The translations under genes were made by a program, and so were the position numbers. A stretch of DNA of 64,000 bases from WJKG01 sp964627305 (GTDB lineage: Bacteria; Zixibacteria; MSB-5A5; GN15; FEB-12), in the NCBI GenBank assembly GCA_964627305.1, contig CAZVHP010000001.1, positions 248,001 to 312,000 on the forward strand, in the 5' to 3' direction. Below are positions 1-7,730 of this stretch, one piece after another (within the stretch, counting starts at the first letter, position 1; every line of letters starts with the position of its first letter). The notes under the pieces were generated by a model that did not search any database, had not been told where the DNA came from, and was given only the letters and a program-made list of their open reading frames with translations.

Positions 1-961
1 CATCCCCGACTCTGCTCACGGCACCAACCCCGCATCGGTGAACAGCGTCGGGTACGAGACCGTCGAGATCAAGTCCAACGAGAGGGGCGTCATCGCACCG
101 GAAACCGTTGCCGCCGTCATGGATGAAGAGGTGGCCGGGATGATGATGACCAATCCCAACACCCTGGGCATATTCGAGACGCACATCAAAGAGATCGCGG
201 ACATCGTGCACCGGCAGGGTGGTCTGATGTACATGGACGGCGCCAACCTCAATGCCAATATGGGTATCTTCCGGCCGGGCGATGTCGGTTTTGACATCAT
301 GCACTTCAACCTTCACAAGACTTTCAGCACGCCTCATGGCGGCGGCGGGCCGGGTGCCGGTGCGGTGGGTGTCACCGACGCTTTGGAAAGGTATCTGCCA
401 ACCCCCGTACTGCGAAAGTCTGACGACCGTGGCTACTTTCTGGATTACGACCGTCCGCACTCTATCGGACGGCTGCACAGCTTCTATGGCAACTTCGCCA
501 ACCTTGTCCGCGCCTATGCTTACATTCGCACGCTTGGTGGCGAAGGTCTGCGTCGAGCGAGTGAGAATGCTGTGCTTAATGCCAATTACCTCAAGGAGCT
601 GCTGCGCGAGGATTTCGATCTTCCCTACGATGTCCACTGCATGCATGAGTTCGTGCTTTCCGGCAATCGCCAGAAGAAGGCCGGCGTGCGAACAGCAGAT
701 ATCTCCAAGCGGCTGCTGGATTTCGGGGTGCATTCACCGACGAACTACTTCCCGCTGATTGTCCCCGAGGCCATGATGATCGAGCCGACCGAAACCGAAA
801 GCCGCGAAACGCTTGACTATTTTGCCGAAGTGATGAAGCTCATTGCCCGGGAGGCGATCGAGGATCCGGAGAAGGTGACCTCGGCACCTCACACCACTCC
901 GGTGCGTCGCCTGGATGAAGCCGGCGCCGCTCGTAAGATGGATGTCAGTTTTATCGGTTGA
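1..961 (+). CDS. gcvPB: Glycine dehydrogenase (decarboxylating) subunit 2, C-terminal part
   Basis: This is the PLP-bearing subunit of the P-protein of the glycine cleavage system, which decarboxylates glycine and passes the aminomethyl group to the lipoyl H-protein. The reading frame is open from base 2 and begins with I-P-D-S-A-H-G-T-N-P, a conserved internal motif of the family, so the N-terminal part lies outside the window. The internal GTG at 38 is not the true start. The PLP lysine lies in NLHKTFSTPHGGGGPG (codon near 317), followed by the glycine-rich loop. The two-subunit form (GcvPA plus GcvPB) is implied because the missing part is too short for a fused P-protein only if gcvPA lies upstream, which cannot be seen. 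It ends in TGA just before a terminator. Identity is sure. Confidence 0.95.
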   Translation, partial: IPDSAHGTNPASVNSVGYETVEIKSNERGVIAPETVAAVMDEEVAGMMMTNPNTLGIFETHIKEIADIVHRQGGLMYMDGANLNANMGIFRPGDVGFDIMHFNLHKTFSTPHGGGGPGAGAVGVTDALERYLPTPVLRKSDDRGYFLDYDRPHSIGRLHSFYGNFANLVRAYAYIRTLGGEGLRRASENAVLNANYLKELLREDFDLPYDVHCMHEFVLSGNRQKKAGVRTADISKRLLDFGVHSPTNYFPLIVPEAMMIEPTETESRETLDYFAEVMKLIAREAIEDPEKVTSAPHTTPVRRLDEAGAARKMDVSFIG

Positions 962-987
962 TGACGCCTGACCAGCGTATTAGGTTT

Positions 988-1022
988 GGCCGGTGCCCGC
1001 ACATGTGGACACCGGCCCTTTT
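988..1022 (+). terminator. Rho-independent terminator after gcvPB
   Basis: A perfect 8-bp stem (GGCCGGTG at 988-995 with CACCGGCC at 1010-1017) is followed by CTTTT. It closes the glycine cleavage transcript. It also shows that a GTG at 993, in frame with the next gene, cannot be that gene's real start. Confidence 0.8.
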
Positions 1023-1037
1023 GCTGGATGTGGAGCC

Positions 1038-2534
1038 ATGCTCAGTCTTAAGAACGTGACCTACCGCTATCGTGCCGATCTGCCTCCGGTGCTTGACGAT
1101 CTCAGCCTGGAGGTCGCCTCGGGCGAGCAGGTATGTGTGATGGGAGCCAATGGCTCCGGGAAGTCCACTCTGGCACGCCTGATGGCCTCGCTGGCCGAGC
1201 CTGATTCGGGCACTGTCACTGTCGACACTCCCAATTCCGGCAGTATGGCTGTCGGCATGCTCTTCCAAAACCCGGACAACCAGATGGTGGCTGTTACCGT
1301 CGACAAGGAGATCGCATTCGCGCTGGAGAATCTGGGTATACCGCCCGAGCAGATCGAGCAACGCCTCAGCGATGTCCTCAGGCGGTTCGACATCGAGCAC
1401 CTGCGCCGTCGGTTGACCTCCGAACTCTCCGGCGGTGAGAAGCAGCGGGTTGCCCTGGCGGCCCTCATGGTTTCTGATCCGGCGGCACTGGTACTGGACG
1501 AACCCGATTCGTTCCTCGACGAGGCCGGTCGCCGGCTGCTGTCTGAGCAACTTGATGCCATTCACCGACGGAACCCGCGCGCCTGCGTCATACGTATCAC
1601 GCAGTACCCGCACGTGGCGCGCTCGTATCCTCGGCTCGTCATGCTGGAACACGGACGTATTCTCGCTGATGGTGATCCCGTTGAAATTCTGACCGACGAA
1701 TCACTCTGTCAGCGCGCTGGGCTTGTCTTCAGTCCCAATCGCTATGCGGCAAAGGAGTGCACAACAGCGGCGCTTGCGCAAACGAACGGCCACAGCAGTA
1801 TCGCGCGAGTAGTGTGTGAGAGGGTCACGTTCGCCTATCTGCCGGACCAGCCGGTTCTCAAGGGTCTCAATCTTGAGCTTCGCAGTGGCGAAACCCTGGG
1901 AGTCGTCGGCCCCTCCGGTTCTGGCAAGAGCACTCTTGGTTTGCTATTGTGCGGACTGAATCAGCCGGATTCGGGCGGTATCCGCTTTCTCGGCGGTGAC
2001 GGCGGCCAACTTGACGCGGCCAGCCTCTCCGGTCGGGTCAGCGCTATTCTACAGCAACCCGAACGGCAGTTCTTCCTGCGCACCTGTGCCGAGGAAGTGA
2101 CGTTCGGTCCGACCAACCGCGGTCACAGTTTCGTCGATCGGCAGGTGAAGGCCATGATGCAACTGGTGGGGCTCGATCCGCAGGTGTTTGCCGCGCGCGA
2201 TCCGCTCACTCTTTCCGGTGGTGAGAAACGTCGCCTTGCCTTTGCGGCCGTGTTGTCGATGCAGCCGGAAGTGATCATCTTCGATGAACCCACCTGCGCC
2301 CTTGACGTTGATGGTGTCTCGCGCTTCGTCGCCCTGTCGCAACGATTGGCCGAGCAAGGGCGGACACAGGTTGTTATCACGCACGATGGCGATGTTGTGC
2401 GACTGCTTGCGGACAAGGTGTTGATTCTCGATGCTGAGGGTCGCTCTTCACTGGTAACGGTCAGGGAGTTCTTCTCCGGTAGTTCCAGCGCTATCGTCTC
2501 TCCGCCATATCACACCGGCCGGACAGAGGACTGA
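1038..2534 (+). CDS. Fused two-domain ATPase of an ECF-type transporter (EcfA1-EcfA2 fusion)
   Basis: The 498-residue protein carries two complete ABC ATPase domains in tandem and no membrane segment. Domain 1 has Walker A GANGSGKST (36-44), signature LSGGEKQR (about 130-137) and Walker B LVLDEP (about 151-156). Domain 2 has GPSGSGKST (about 291-299), LSGGEKRR (about 392-399) and IIFDEP (about 413-418). Both domains resemble CbiO/EcfA, the motors of energy-coupling-factor vitamin and metal importers. The start was set at ATG 1038 (MLSLKNVTYRY), where the ATPase fold begins; an upstream GTG lies inside the terminator. No EcfT membrane component or substrate-binding S component follows, because the pyrimidine promoter comes next. 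The partners must be elsewhere and the substrate is unknown. Confidence 0.88.
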   Translation: MLSLKNVTYRYRADLPPVLDDLSLEVASGEQVCVMGANGSGKSTLARLMASLAEPDSGTVTVDTPNSGSMAVGMLFQNPDNQMVAVTVDKEIAFALENLGIPPEQIEQRLSDVLRRFDIEHLRRRLTSELSGGEKQRVALAALMVSDPAALVLDEPDSFLDEAGRRLLSEQLDAIHRRNPRACVIRITQYPHVARSYPRLVMLEHGRILADGDPVEILTDESLCQRAGLVFSPNRYAAKECTTAALAQTNGHSSIARVVCERVTFAYLPDQPVLKGLNLELRSGETLGVVGPSGSGKSTLGLLLCGLNQPDSGGIRFLGGDGGQLDAASLSGRVSAILQQPERQFFLRTCAEEVTFGPTNRGHSFVDRQVKAMMQLVGLDPQVFAARDPLTLSGGEKRRLAFAAVLSMQPEVIIFDEPTCALDVDGVSRFVALSQRLAEQGRTQVVITHDGDVVRLLADKVLILDAEGRSSLVTVREFFSGSSSAIVSPPYHTGRTED

Positions 2535-2561
2535 GTGCCGGTATTTTTCCTGAAACTGCAC

Positions 2562-2589
2562 TTGACTCCGCTGATGGATGTGCTATAAT
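2562..2589 (+). promoter_or_regulatory. Promoter of the pyrRBC operon
   Basis: The -35 box TTGACT (2562-2567) and a perfect -10 box TATAAT (2584-2589) are separated by 16 bp. Transcription would start near 2596, about 230 nt before pyrR, which leaves a long leader. Confidence 0.8.
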
Positions 2590-2590
2590 C

Positions 2591-2617
2591 GGCGCAACCG
2601 GTTGGACCGGCTGCGCC
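2591..2617 (+). promoter_or_regulatory. Strong hairpin at the 5' end of the pyr leader
   Basis: GGCGCA...TGCGCC encloses CCGGT-TGG-ACCGG with one internal mismatch, giving about 11 base pairs directly at the expected transcription start. It may protect the mRNA or be part of the leader control; no known motif was recognised. Confidence 0.45.
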
Positions 2618-2667
2618 AGTTTGCCGAAGTTGCGGTAATAGTAGCGCTACACCGGGCCGACAAGCAA

Positions 2668-2700
2668 CCTTTTAAGGTGATCCGGCGAGGTCACTAAAGG
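2668..2700 (+). promoter_or_regulatory. PyrR-binding RNA hairpin in the pyr leader
   Basis: The leader contains GATCCGGCGAGGTC (2679-2692), in which GATC/GGTC pairs around C-GGCGA. It is extended below by GTGA/TCAC, part of which overlaps that pairing, and by CCTTT/AAAGG. This is the arrangement of known PyrR sites, whose consensus is close to A-R-U-C-C-N-G-N-G-A-G-G-Y-U. It lies about 125 nt before pyrR. I see no clear terminator with a U tract after it, so PyrR may act on translation or on mRNA stability rather than by classical attenuation. Confidence 0.75.
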
Positions 2701-2823
2701 TAGAGGCATGAGACCGCATCACACTCTCTTACATCAACTTACACTAATTACGCCGGGTCACATCAGGCCGCTGCCGACTATCGCACCCACCCATTCATCT
2801 GTCTTGCACAGGGAGGTAAGCCG

Positions 2824-3393
2824 TTGACAGAGAACACGAAGCCGGTAATGGACGCCGGGAAGATCAGCCGGGCGCTCACTCGCATCGCACATGAGATACT
2901 GGAGCGCAATTCCGGTGCAGAGACGCTGGTCATCGTGGGGATTCTCACCCGCGGGGCCCATCTGGCCAGGAGAATCGCGACCATCATCAAGGACCTGGAA
3001 GGTGTGGATATCCCGGTAGGTCTGATGGATATCAGTCTCTACCGCGATGATGTCCACTCCAAGCTCGACCAGCCAGTGGTGCAGCGGACAGACATCCTTT
3101 TTCCCATCGTCGACAAGAATCTCATTCTCGTCGATGACGTGCTGTTCACAGGCCGAACGATTCGCGCCGCACTGGACCACATCAATGATTTCGGTCGACC
3201 GCGCACCATCCAGTTGGCCGTGCTGGTCGATCGCGGGCACCGCGAGTTGCCTATCAAACCCGACTACGTCGGAGCCAATATCCCCACCGCGCGCGACGAC
3301 CGCGTGGCCGTTCAGGTGATCGAGAAGGAGGGGGTTGACCGGGTCGATGTGATCGCTGCAGACAATGCCAAGACGAGAGGGAAGTCATCATGA
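2824..3393 (+). CDS. pyrR: PyrR: pyrimidine operon RNA-binding regulator / uracil phosphoribosyltransferase
   Basis: PyrR binds UMP or UTP and then a leader hairpin of pyr mRNA to turn down pyrimidine synthesis; many members also make UMP from uracil and PRPP. The 189-residue protein has the type I phosphoribosyltransferase PRPP loop LILVDDVLFTGRTIRAALD and the usual PyrR length. The start is TTG 2824, placed seven bases after GGGAGGT. It is first in the operon, lies downstream of a PyrR-type RNA site, and overlaps pyrB by four bases. The combination of protein, RNA target and target genes makes autoregulation very likely. Confidence 0.95.
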   Translation: MTENTKPVMDAGKISRALTRIAHEILERNSGAETLVIVGILTRGAHLARRIATIIKDLEGVDIPVGLMDISLYRDDVHSKLDQPVVQRTDILFPIVDKNLILVDDVLFTGRTIRAALDHINDFGRPRTIQLAVLVDRGHRELPIKPDYVGANIPTARDDRVAVQVIEKEGVDRVDVIAADNAKTRGKSS

Positions 3394-4328
3394 GCCAGTT
3401 GCATTCGCGCCATCTGCTTGGCCTGGAGGGTGTGCAACCTGAAGACATCACCCTCATCCTCAACACTGCCGAGACATTCCGCGAGGTTATCGATCGCCGC
3501 ATCAAGAAGGTGCCGACTCTGCGCGGCATTACTGTCGTCAATTTGTTCTACGAGCCGTCTACACGTACCAAGATATCCTTTGAGCTGGCCGAAAAACGCC
3601 TTTCTGCCGACTCCATCGGCTTCTCCAAGTCGACCTCTTCGGTGACCAAGGGTGAGTCGCTGCGCGACACGGTACAGAATATTGAGGCCATGAAAATTGA
3701 TATGGTCGTTGTGCGCCACTCTTCCAGTGGTGTGCCGTATCAGCTGACCCAGTGGCTCGATGCCAACATCATTAACGCCGGGGACGGGTCGCATGAGCAC
3801 CCCACTCAGGCCTTGCTGGATATGTTCACCATTCGCAAGAAGTACGGGCATCTCGACGGCCTCAGGGTCGTGCTTGTCGGCGATATCAAGCACTCCCGTG
3901 TGATTCGTTCCAACATCTGGGGTCTGAAAGCGCTCGGTGCCTCGGTGGCGCTGTGTGGTCCCGCGACCCTGATACCGCGCGATGTCAACCGTTTCGAGTG
4001 CGATGTCTACACCGACCTTGACGAGGCCCTGGACGGTGCCGACGTGGTCAATGTGATGCGCATTCAGATCGAACGCCAGCAGGCCGGGATGTTCCCTTCC
4101 ATGCGCGAATACACCAACCTGTTCGGGCTGACGCGTGACCGACTGAAACGACTCAACAGGAACTACACGATTATGCATCCCGGTCCGATCAATCGCGGTG
4201 TGGAGATCTCTACCGAGGTAGCCGATGGCGAGCAGTCGGTGATCCTTGATCAGGTCACCAACGGCCAGGCGATCCGCATGGCGGTGCTGTATCTGTTGTC
4301 CGGGCGCAAGCAGGAGGAGGGTGAGTGA
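3390..4328 (+). CDS. pyrB: Aspartate carbamoyltransferase catalytic subunit
   Basis: The enzyme joins carbamoyl phosphate and L-aspartate to give N-carbamoyl-aspartate, the committed step of pyrimidine synthesis. At 312 residues it has the normal length. The carbamoyl-phosphate motif FYEPSTRTKISFE (about 51-63) and the HPTQALLD motif are intact, and a C-terminal HPGPINRGVE segment typical of the family is present. Its ATG overlaps the pyrR stop (ATGA), and its TGA overlaps the pyrC ATG, so the three genes are translationally coupled. No regulatory subunit gene (pyrI) is present, which fits a PyrR-regulated system. Confidence 0.97.
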   Translation: MSQLHSRHLLGLEGVQPEDITLILNTAETFREVIDRRIKKVPTLRGITVVNLFYEPSTRTKISFELAEKRLSADSIGFSKSTSSVTKGESLRDTVQNIEAMKIDMVVVRHSSSGVPYQLTQWLDANIINAGDGSHEHPTQALLDMFTIRKKYGHLDGLRVVLVGDIKHSRVIRSNIWGLKALGASVALCGPATLIPRDVNRFECDVYTDLDEALDGADVVNVMRIQIERQQAGMFPSMREYTNLFGLTRDRLKRLNRNYTIMHPGPINRGVEISTEVADGEQSVILDQVTNGQAIRMAVLYLLSGRKQEEGE

Positions 4329-5641
4329 TGACTGCTGAGAACTACGATCTGGTTATCACCGGCGGACGGATCATTGACCCGGCACTCGGTTTCGGAAGCG
4401 AAGGACACCTTTTCATCTCCAACGGAAAGATCGTCGGAATCGAGAAGGATTCCTTGCAAGTCAGGCAGGATATTGCCACCATGCCGGAAGACAGGAAACT
4501 GGATGCTACCGGCAGGATTGTGGTGCCCGGGCTGGTCGATATCCATGTGCACCTTCGCGAACCCGGTAATGAATATGCTGAGACCATTGCATCCGGCTGT
4601 CGGGCGGCCGCGGCCGGCGGTTTCACTTCCATCTGCTGCATGCCAAACACGAATCCGCGAATCGACAACCAGGAAACCGTGCAGTTCGTGCTTGATCGGG
4701 CGCGTCATGCCGACGCTCGGGTCTACGTGATTGGTTCTATCACGAAGGGCGGGGAAGGTACCCAACTGGCTGAGATTGGTGAGCTGGTACGATCGGGCGC
4801 GGTCGGCATCACCGATGACGGTTCATTCGTCCAAAGCCCCGAGATCATGCGTCGCGCCATGGAGTACTCGACCATGTTCAACATCCCGGTCATGGACCAT
4901 GCCGAGGATGCTCACCTGTGCGCCGGCGGTGTGATGAACGAGTCGTATCAGTCGACGCGCCTTGGTTTGAAGGGTGCCCCCGCCGTGGCCGAGGAGATCG
5001 CTGTCGAGCGCGACATCTCGCTGGCGCGCATGACCGGAGCCAGGCTGCACATCCAGCATGTGTCAGCCGCCGGATCGGTCGAGGCCATTCGTCGGGCCAA
5101 GGCCGAGGGTGTCAAGGTAACCGCCGAGGCAACACCGCATCACCTGATTCTCACCGATGAGGAGATCGGCAAGGAGTTCAATACCAACCTGCGTGTCAAC
5201 CCGCCGCTGCGGACGGCGGCCGACCGTGATGCCGTCATCGCCGGGTTGGTCGATGGGACTATTGACTGTATCGCCAGCGATCATGCGCCGCACCTGATTG
5301 AGGATAAGGACAGCGAGTTCGATAAGGCGCCACCCGGCATGATCGGACTGGAGACCTCGCTGGCCCTGATCAAGACGTACATCATCGACAAAGGGTATCT
5401 TGGCTGGGCCGACGCCATTCGCAAGATGACGGTCAATCCGGCGCGGATTCTCAACTTGCCGGCCGGTTCGCTCAAGAAGAGAGAGCCGGCCGATATCACT
5501 GTGATCGATCCGGACGGGAAGTGGACTGTCAAAGCCGGGGACTTCCGCTCCCTGTCGCAGAACTCCCCCTTCATTGGCTGGGAGCTGACCGGCAGGGTTG
5601 TGGCAACCGTTATGGGCGGGAGGATTGTGCATCGGCTTTAG
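4328..5641 (+). CDS. pyrC: Dihydroorotase
   Basis: This zinc enzyme closes N-carbamoyl-aspartate to dihydroorotate. The 437-residue protein is of the long amidohydrolase type. It shows the metal motif DIHVHLREPG, then PNTNP, the RVNPPLR substrate segment and IASDHAPH with the catalytic aspartate. I chose ATG 4328, which overlaps the pyrB stop as TGATG and sits after GGAGGAGGG, over the GTG three bases upstream. It is the last gene of the visible pyr operon; the next gene has its own promoter. pyrD, pyrF, pyrE and carAB are not in the window. Confidence 0.97.
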   Translation: MTAENYDLVITGGRIIDPALGFGSEGHLFISNGKIVGIEKDSLQVRQDIATMPEDRKLDATGRIVVPGLVDIHVHLREPGNEYAETIASGCRAAAAGGFTSICCMPNTNPRIDNQETVQFVLDRARHADARVYVIGSITKGGEGTQLAEIGELVRSGAVGITDDGSFVQSPEIMRRAMEYSTMFNIPVMDHAEDAHLCAGGVMNESYQSTRLGLKGAPAVAEEIAVERDISLARMTGARLHIQHVSAAGSVEAIRRAKAEGVKVTAEATPHHLILTDEEIGKEFNTNLRVNPPLRTAADRDAVIAGLVDGTIDCIASDHAPHLIEDKDSEFDKAPPGMIGLETSLALIKTYIIDKGYLGWADAIRKMTVNPARILNLPAGSLKKREPADITVIDPDGKWTVKAGDFRSLSQNSPFIGWELTGRVVATVMGGRIVHRL

Positions 5642-5677
5642 CGCTGTTTCTGATGTCCTGACTGCCGAAAAAAGCAG

Positions 5678-5706
5678 TTGAAACAAAGGGTTTGTTTGTG
5701 CATAAT
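5678..5706 (+). promoter_or_regulatory. Promoter of the glycosyltransferase operon
   Basis: TTGAAA (5678-5683) and CATAAT (5701-5706) are spaced by 17 bp, about 75 bases before the first glycosyltransferase gene. No terminator was seen between pyrC and this promoter. Confidence 0.6.
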
Positions 5707-5781
5707 GACACGTGCACTAACTTGTTGGCCTGCAATGGCCGATCAGGTGCATAACGTGAATCACGGCCGCCTGGAGTCAAT

Positions 5782-6762
5782 GTGGCAACGCAACCACGAT
5801 ATGATTTCTTCGTCTCAACCATCGTTCCTGCGCTGAACGAGGAAGGCAACATCGATGAGTTCTGTCGTCTGTTTGCCGACATGCTCAACTCAGCCCCCTT
5901 CAAGGGCGAGCTGGTCTTTGTTGACGATGGCTCAACCGATAGTACCCTGGAGCGAATACACGCCAACGCCGCCAGGTACGAGTTCATACGTTACGCGGTC
6001 CACAGCCGCAACCGGGGACTGACGGCAGCCCTGCAGACCGGGTTCGCCACTGCAAGGGGAGAGGTTTTCGTCTTCTACCCCGCCGATTTGCAATTCAAAC
6101 CGGAGGACATTCCGGCGCTGGTCAAGCCGATTGCCGAAGGTGCCGACCTGTGCGCCGGATGGAAACAGGGCAAGTACAACAAGCGCTTCGTTTCGCAGAT
6201 ATATAACTCGCTCAGTCGGCGCATCTTCAACCTGCAGGTTCACGACATGAACGCCGCCAAGGCATTTCGACGTGAGGTCATGGAACAGATCTTCCTGCGT
6301 CAGGACTGGCACCGATACCTTGTGCCGCTTGCCTCCAACGAGGGATTCCGTATTGCCGAGGCGAAGATTCCCCTGTATGATCGCAACTGGGGTAGCTCCA
6401 AGTTCTCTTCGTTTTGGCGTATTCCGATCGGCGTGCTTGATATGCTGGCTGTGAAGTTTCAGATTAGCTTTCTTCGCAAACCTCTTCTGTATTTTGGGTT
6501 TACGGGATGTGCCTGTTTCGTGCTCGGGGTGGTTATCGGTCTGGCGGCCGTGTACTTGCGCATCTTTCTGGGTGAGGGCTACCGTCCCCTGCTGTATCTT
6601 GTCATCCTGCTGCTGGGATTAGGCATGGGGCTGTTCATGATGGGATTCATGGCCGAGGGCCAGACAGCCATCAAGGAAGAACTGAGCGACCTGCGCCTCA
6701 AGTTGCAGAATCAGCAGCGGCGCCACAGCCGCGAACCGGACGACAGTCCGCCGAGCCAATGA
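5782..6762 (+). CDS. Membrane-anchored family 2 glycosyltransferase (polyprenyl-phosphate sugar transferase type)
   Basis: The 326-residue protein starts with a GT-A domain (STIVPALNEEGN, FVDDGSTDST, then YPADLQFKPEDIP at the nucleotide-sugar site). It ends with two hydrophobic segments (about 235-260 and 270-290), followed by a charged tail. This is the layout of GtrB/DPM-like enzymes that load a sugar onto polyprenyl phosphate. The sugar cannot be told from sequence. The GTG start at 5782 follows a weak CTGGAG site. It overlaps the next gene by four bases and opens an operon of glycosyltransferases and large membrane proteins, so it probably makes a lipid-linked sugar donor for cell-surface glycan work. 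Confidence 0.85.
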   Translation: MATQPRYDFFVSTIVPALNEEGNIDEFCRLFADMLNSAPFKGELVFVDDGSTDSTLERIHANAARYEFIRYAVHSRNRGLTAALQTGFATARGEVFVFYPADLQFKPEDIPALVKPIAEGADLCAGWKQGKYNKRFVSQIYNSLSRRIFNLQVHDMNAAKAFRREVMEQIFLRQDWHRYLVPLASNEGFRIAEAKIPLYDRNWGSSKFSSFWRIPIGVLDMLAVKFQISFLRKPLLYFGFTGCACFVLGVVIGLAAVYLRIFLGEGYRPLLYLVILLLGLGMGLFMMGFMAEGQTAIKEELSDLRLKLQNQQRRHSREPDDSPPSQ

Positions 6763-7709
6763 TTGAGGTGTCTGCCAAGACCGAGCCGCGCAGTGCCCGT
6801 CGCTGGTGGCGACGCCCTGTTCAAGTACTGCTGGCCGGAGCCATTCTGTATTTCGTCCTCAGGCAAGTGGCAGACAACTGGGATGCTATCACTGCCCATG
6901 ACTGGCAGGTCGACTGGCTGCTCCTGGCCGCCTCAATCCTGGTCGGCATCCTGACCTTTGTTGCTCTCTCCTCGGTGTGGCGCGCAATCATCAATGGTTT
7001 CGGCCACCGCCTCGACGCGTCGGCGGCGTTTCGGATCTTTTATCTGTCCAACCTTGGGCGTTACATCCCCGGCAAGGTTTGGCAATTGTTTGGCGTGCTG
7101 TATCTGGCCGGCAGGCACGGCATTCCCCCTGAGCAGGCGGGGGCCTCATTCGTGCTGGCGCAGCTTTTCGCCATCCCCGCCTCATTTCTGGTGTTCGTCG
7201 CGGCTGTGCAGTTCGAGCCGTCGCTGCTCACCGATCGTGTTGCCGTGCTCGGCACCGGGGCCGGGTGGATCATCGCTGCTGCTATGGTAGTCGTGTGCGC
7301 CGTAATCGTCCTGTGGCCGGAGCGGACACTGGCTCTGGCCAACTACTTCCTGCGCAGGCTGGGGCGGGCTGAGGTCAGCTTCCGTATGGACAAAAAGGTT
7401 GCTCTGGGCATTTTCCTTGGTTATTGTGTGGCCTGGATTCTGTACGGCCTTGCCTTCTGGTTGTTCGTACGGTCCGTTGCCCCCGGTTTTGCCGCCATCC
7501 CGGCAATCGGAGCCTTCAATGCGTCCTATCAGATTGGGTACCTGATGCTGTTTGCTCCGGGTGGTCTGGGGCCGAGGGAACTGGTTCTGGGCATACTGCT
7601 GACACCATTTGCAGGACCATTGGGACCGGCGATCGCCGTGCTGGCAAGGTTGTGGTCAATCGCTGTTGAGGGCGTAGCTGCGCTGCTGGCCCTTGCGATC
7701 AGACGCTGA
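6759..7709 (+). CDS. Flippase-like integral membrane protein, lysylphosphatidylglycerol synthase transmembrane family
   Basis: This 316-residue protein is almost wholly hydrophobic, with about eight membrane spans. It carries the family signature SNLGRYIPGKVWQLFGVLYL (about 88-107) and a late PGGLGPRELVLG segment. It corresponds to the membrane half of MprF without the aminoacyl-transferase domain, a group also called YbhN or UPF0104. Such proteins are often found beside glycosyltransferases, and a role in moving lipid or lipid-linked sugar across the membrane is proposed but seldom proven. It overlaps the preceding transferase by four bases, so the two probably work together. Exact substrate unknown. 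Confidence 0.8.
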   Translation: MIEVSAKTEPRSARRWWRRPVQVLLAGAILYFVLRQVADNWDAITAHDWQVDWLLLAASILVGILTFVALSSVWRAIINGFGHRLDASAAFRIFYLSNLGRYIPGKVWQLFGVLYLAGRHGIPPEQAGASFVLAQLFAIPASFLVFVAAVQFEPSLLTDRVAVLGTGAGWIIAAAMVVVCAVIVLWPERTLALANYFLRRLGRAEVSFRMDKKVALGIFLGYCVAWILYGLAFWLFVRSVAPGFAAIPAIGAFNASYQIGYLMLFAPGGLGPRELVLGILLTPFAGPLGPAIAVLARLWSIAVEGVAALLALAIRR

Positions 7710-7730
7710 GGCGAAGAGAGGACAATCCGT

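Noticed and set aside
993..1037. Longer N-terminus for the ECF ATPase from GTG 993.
   Set aside because: The start lies in the gcvPB terminator and adds residues with no match to the ATPase fold.
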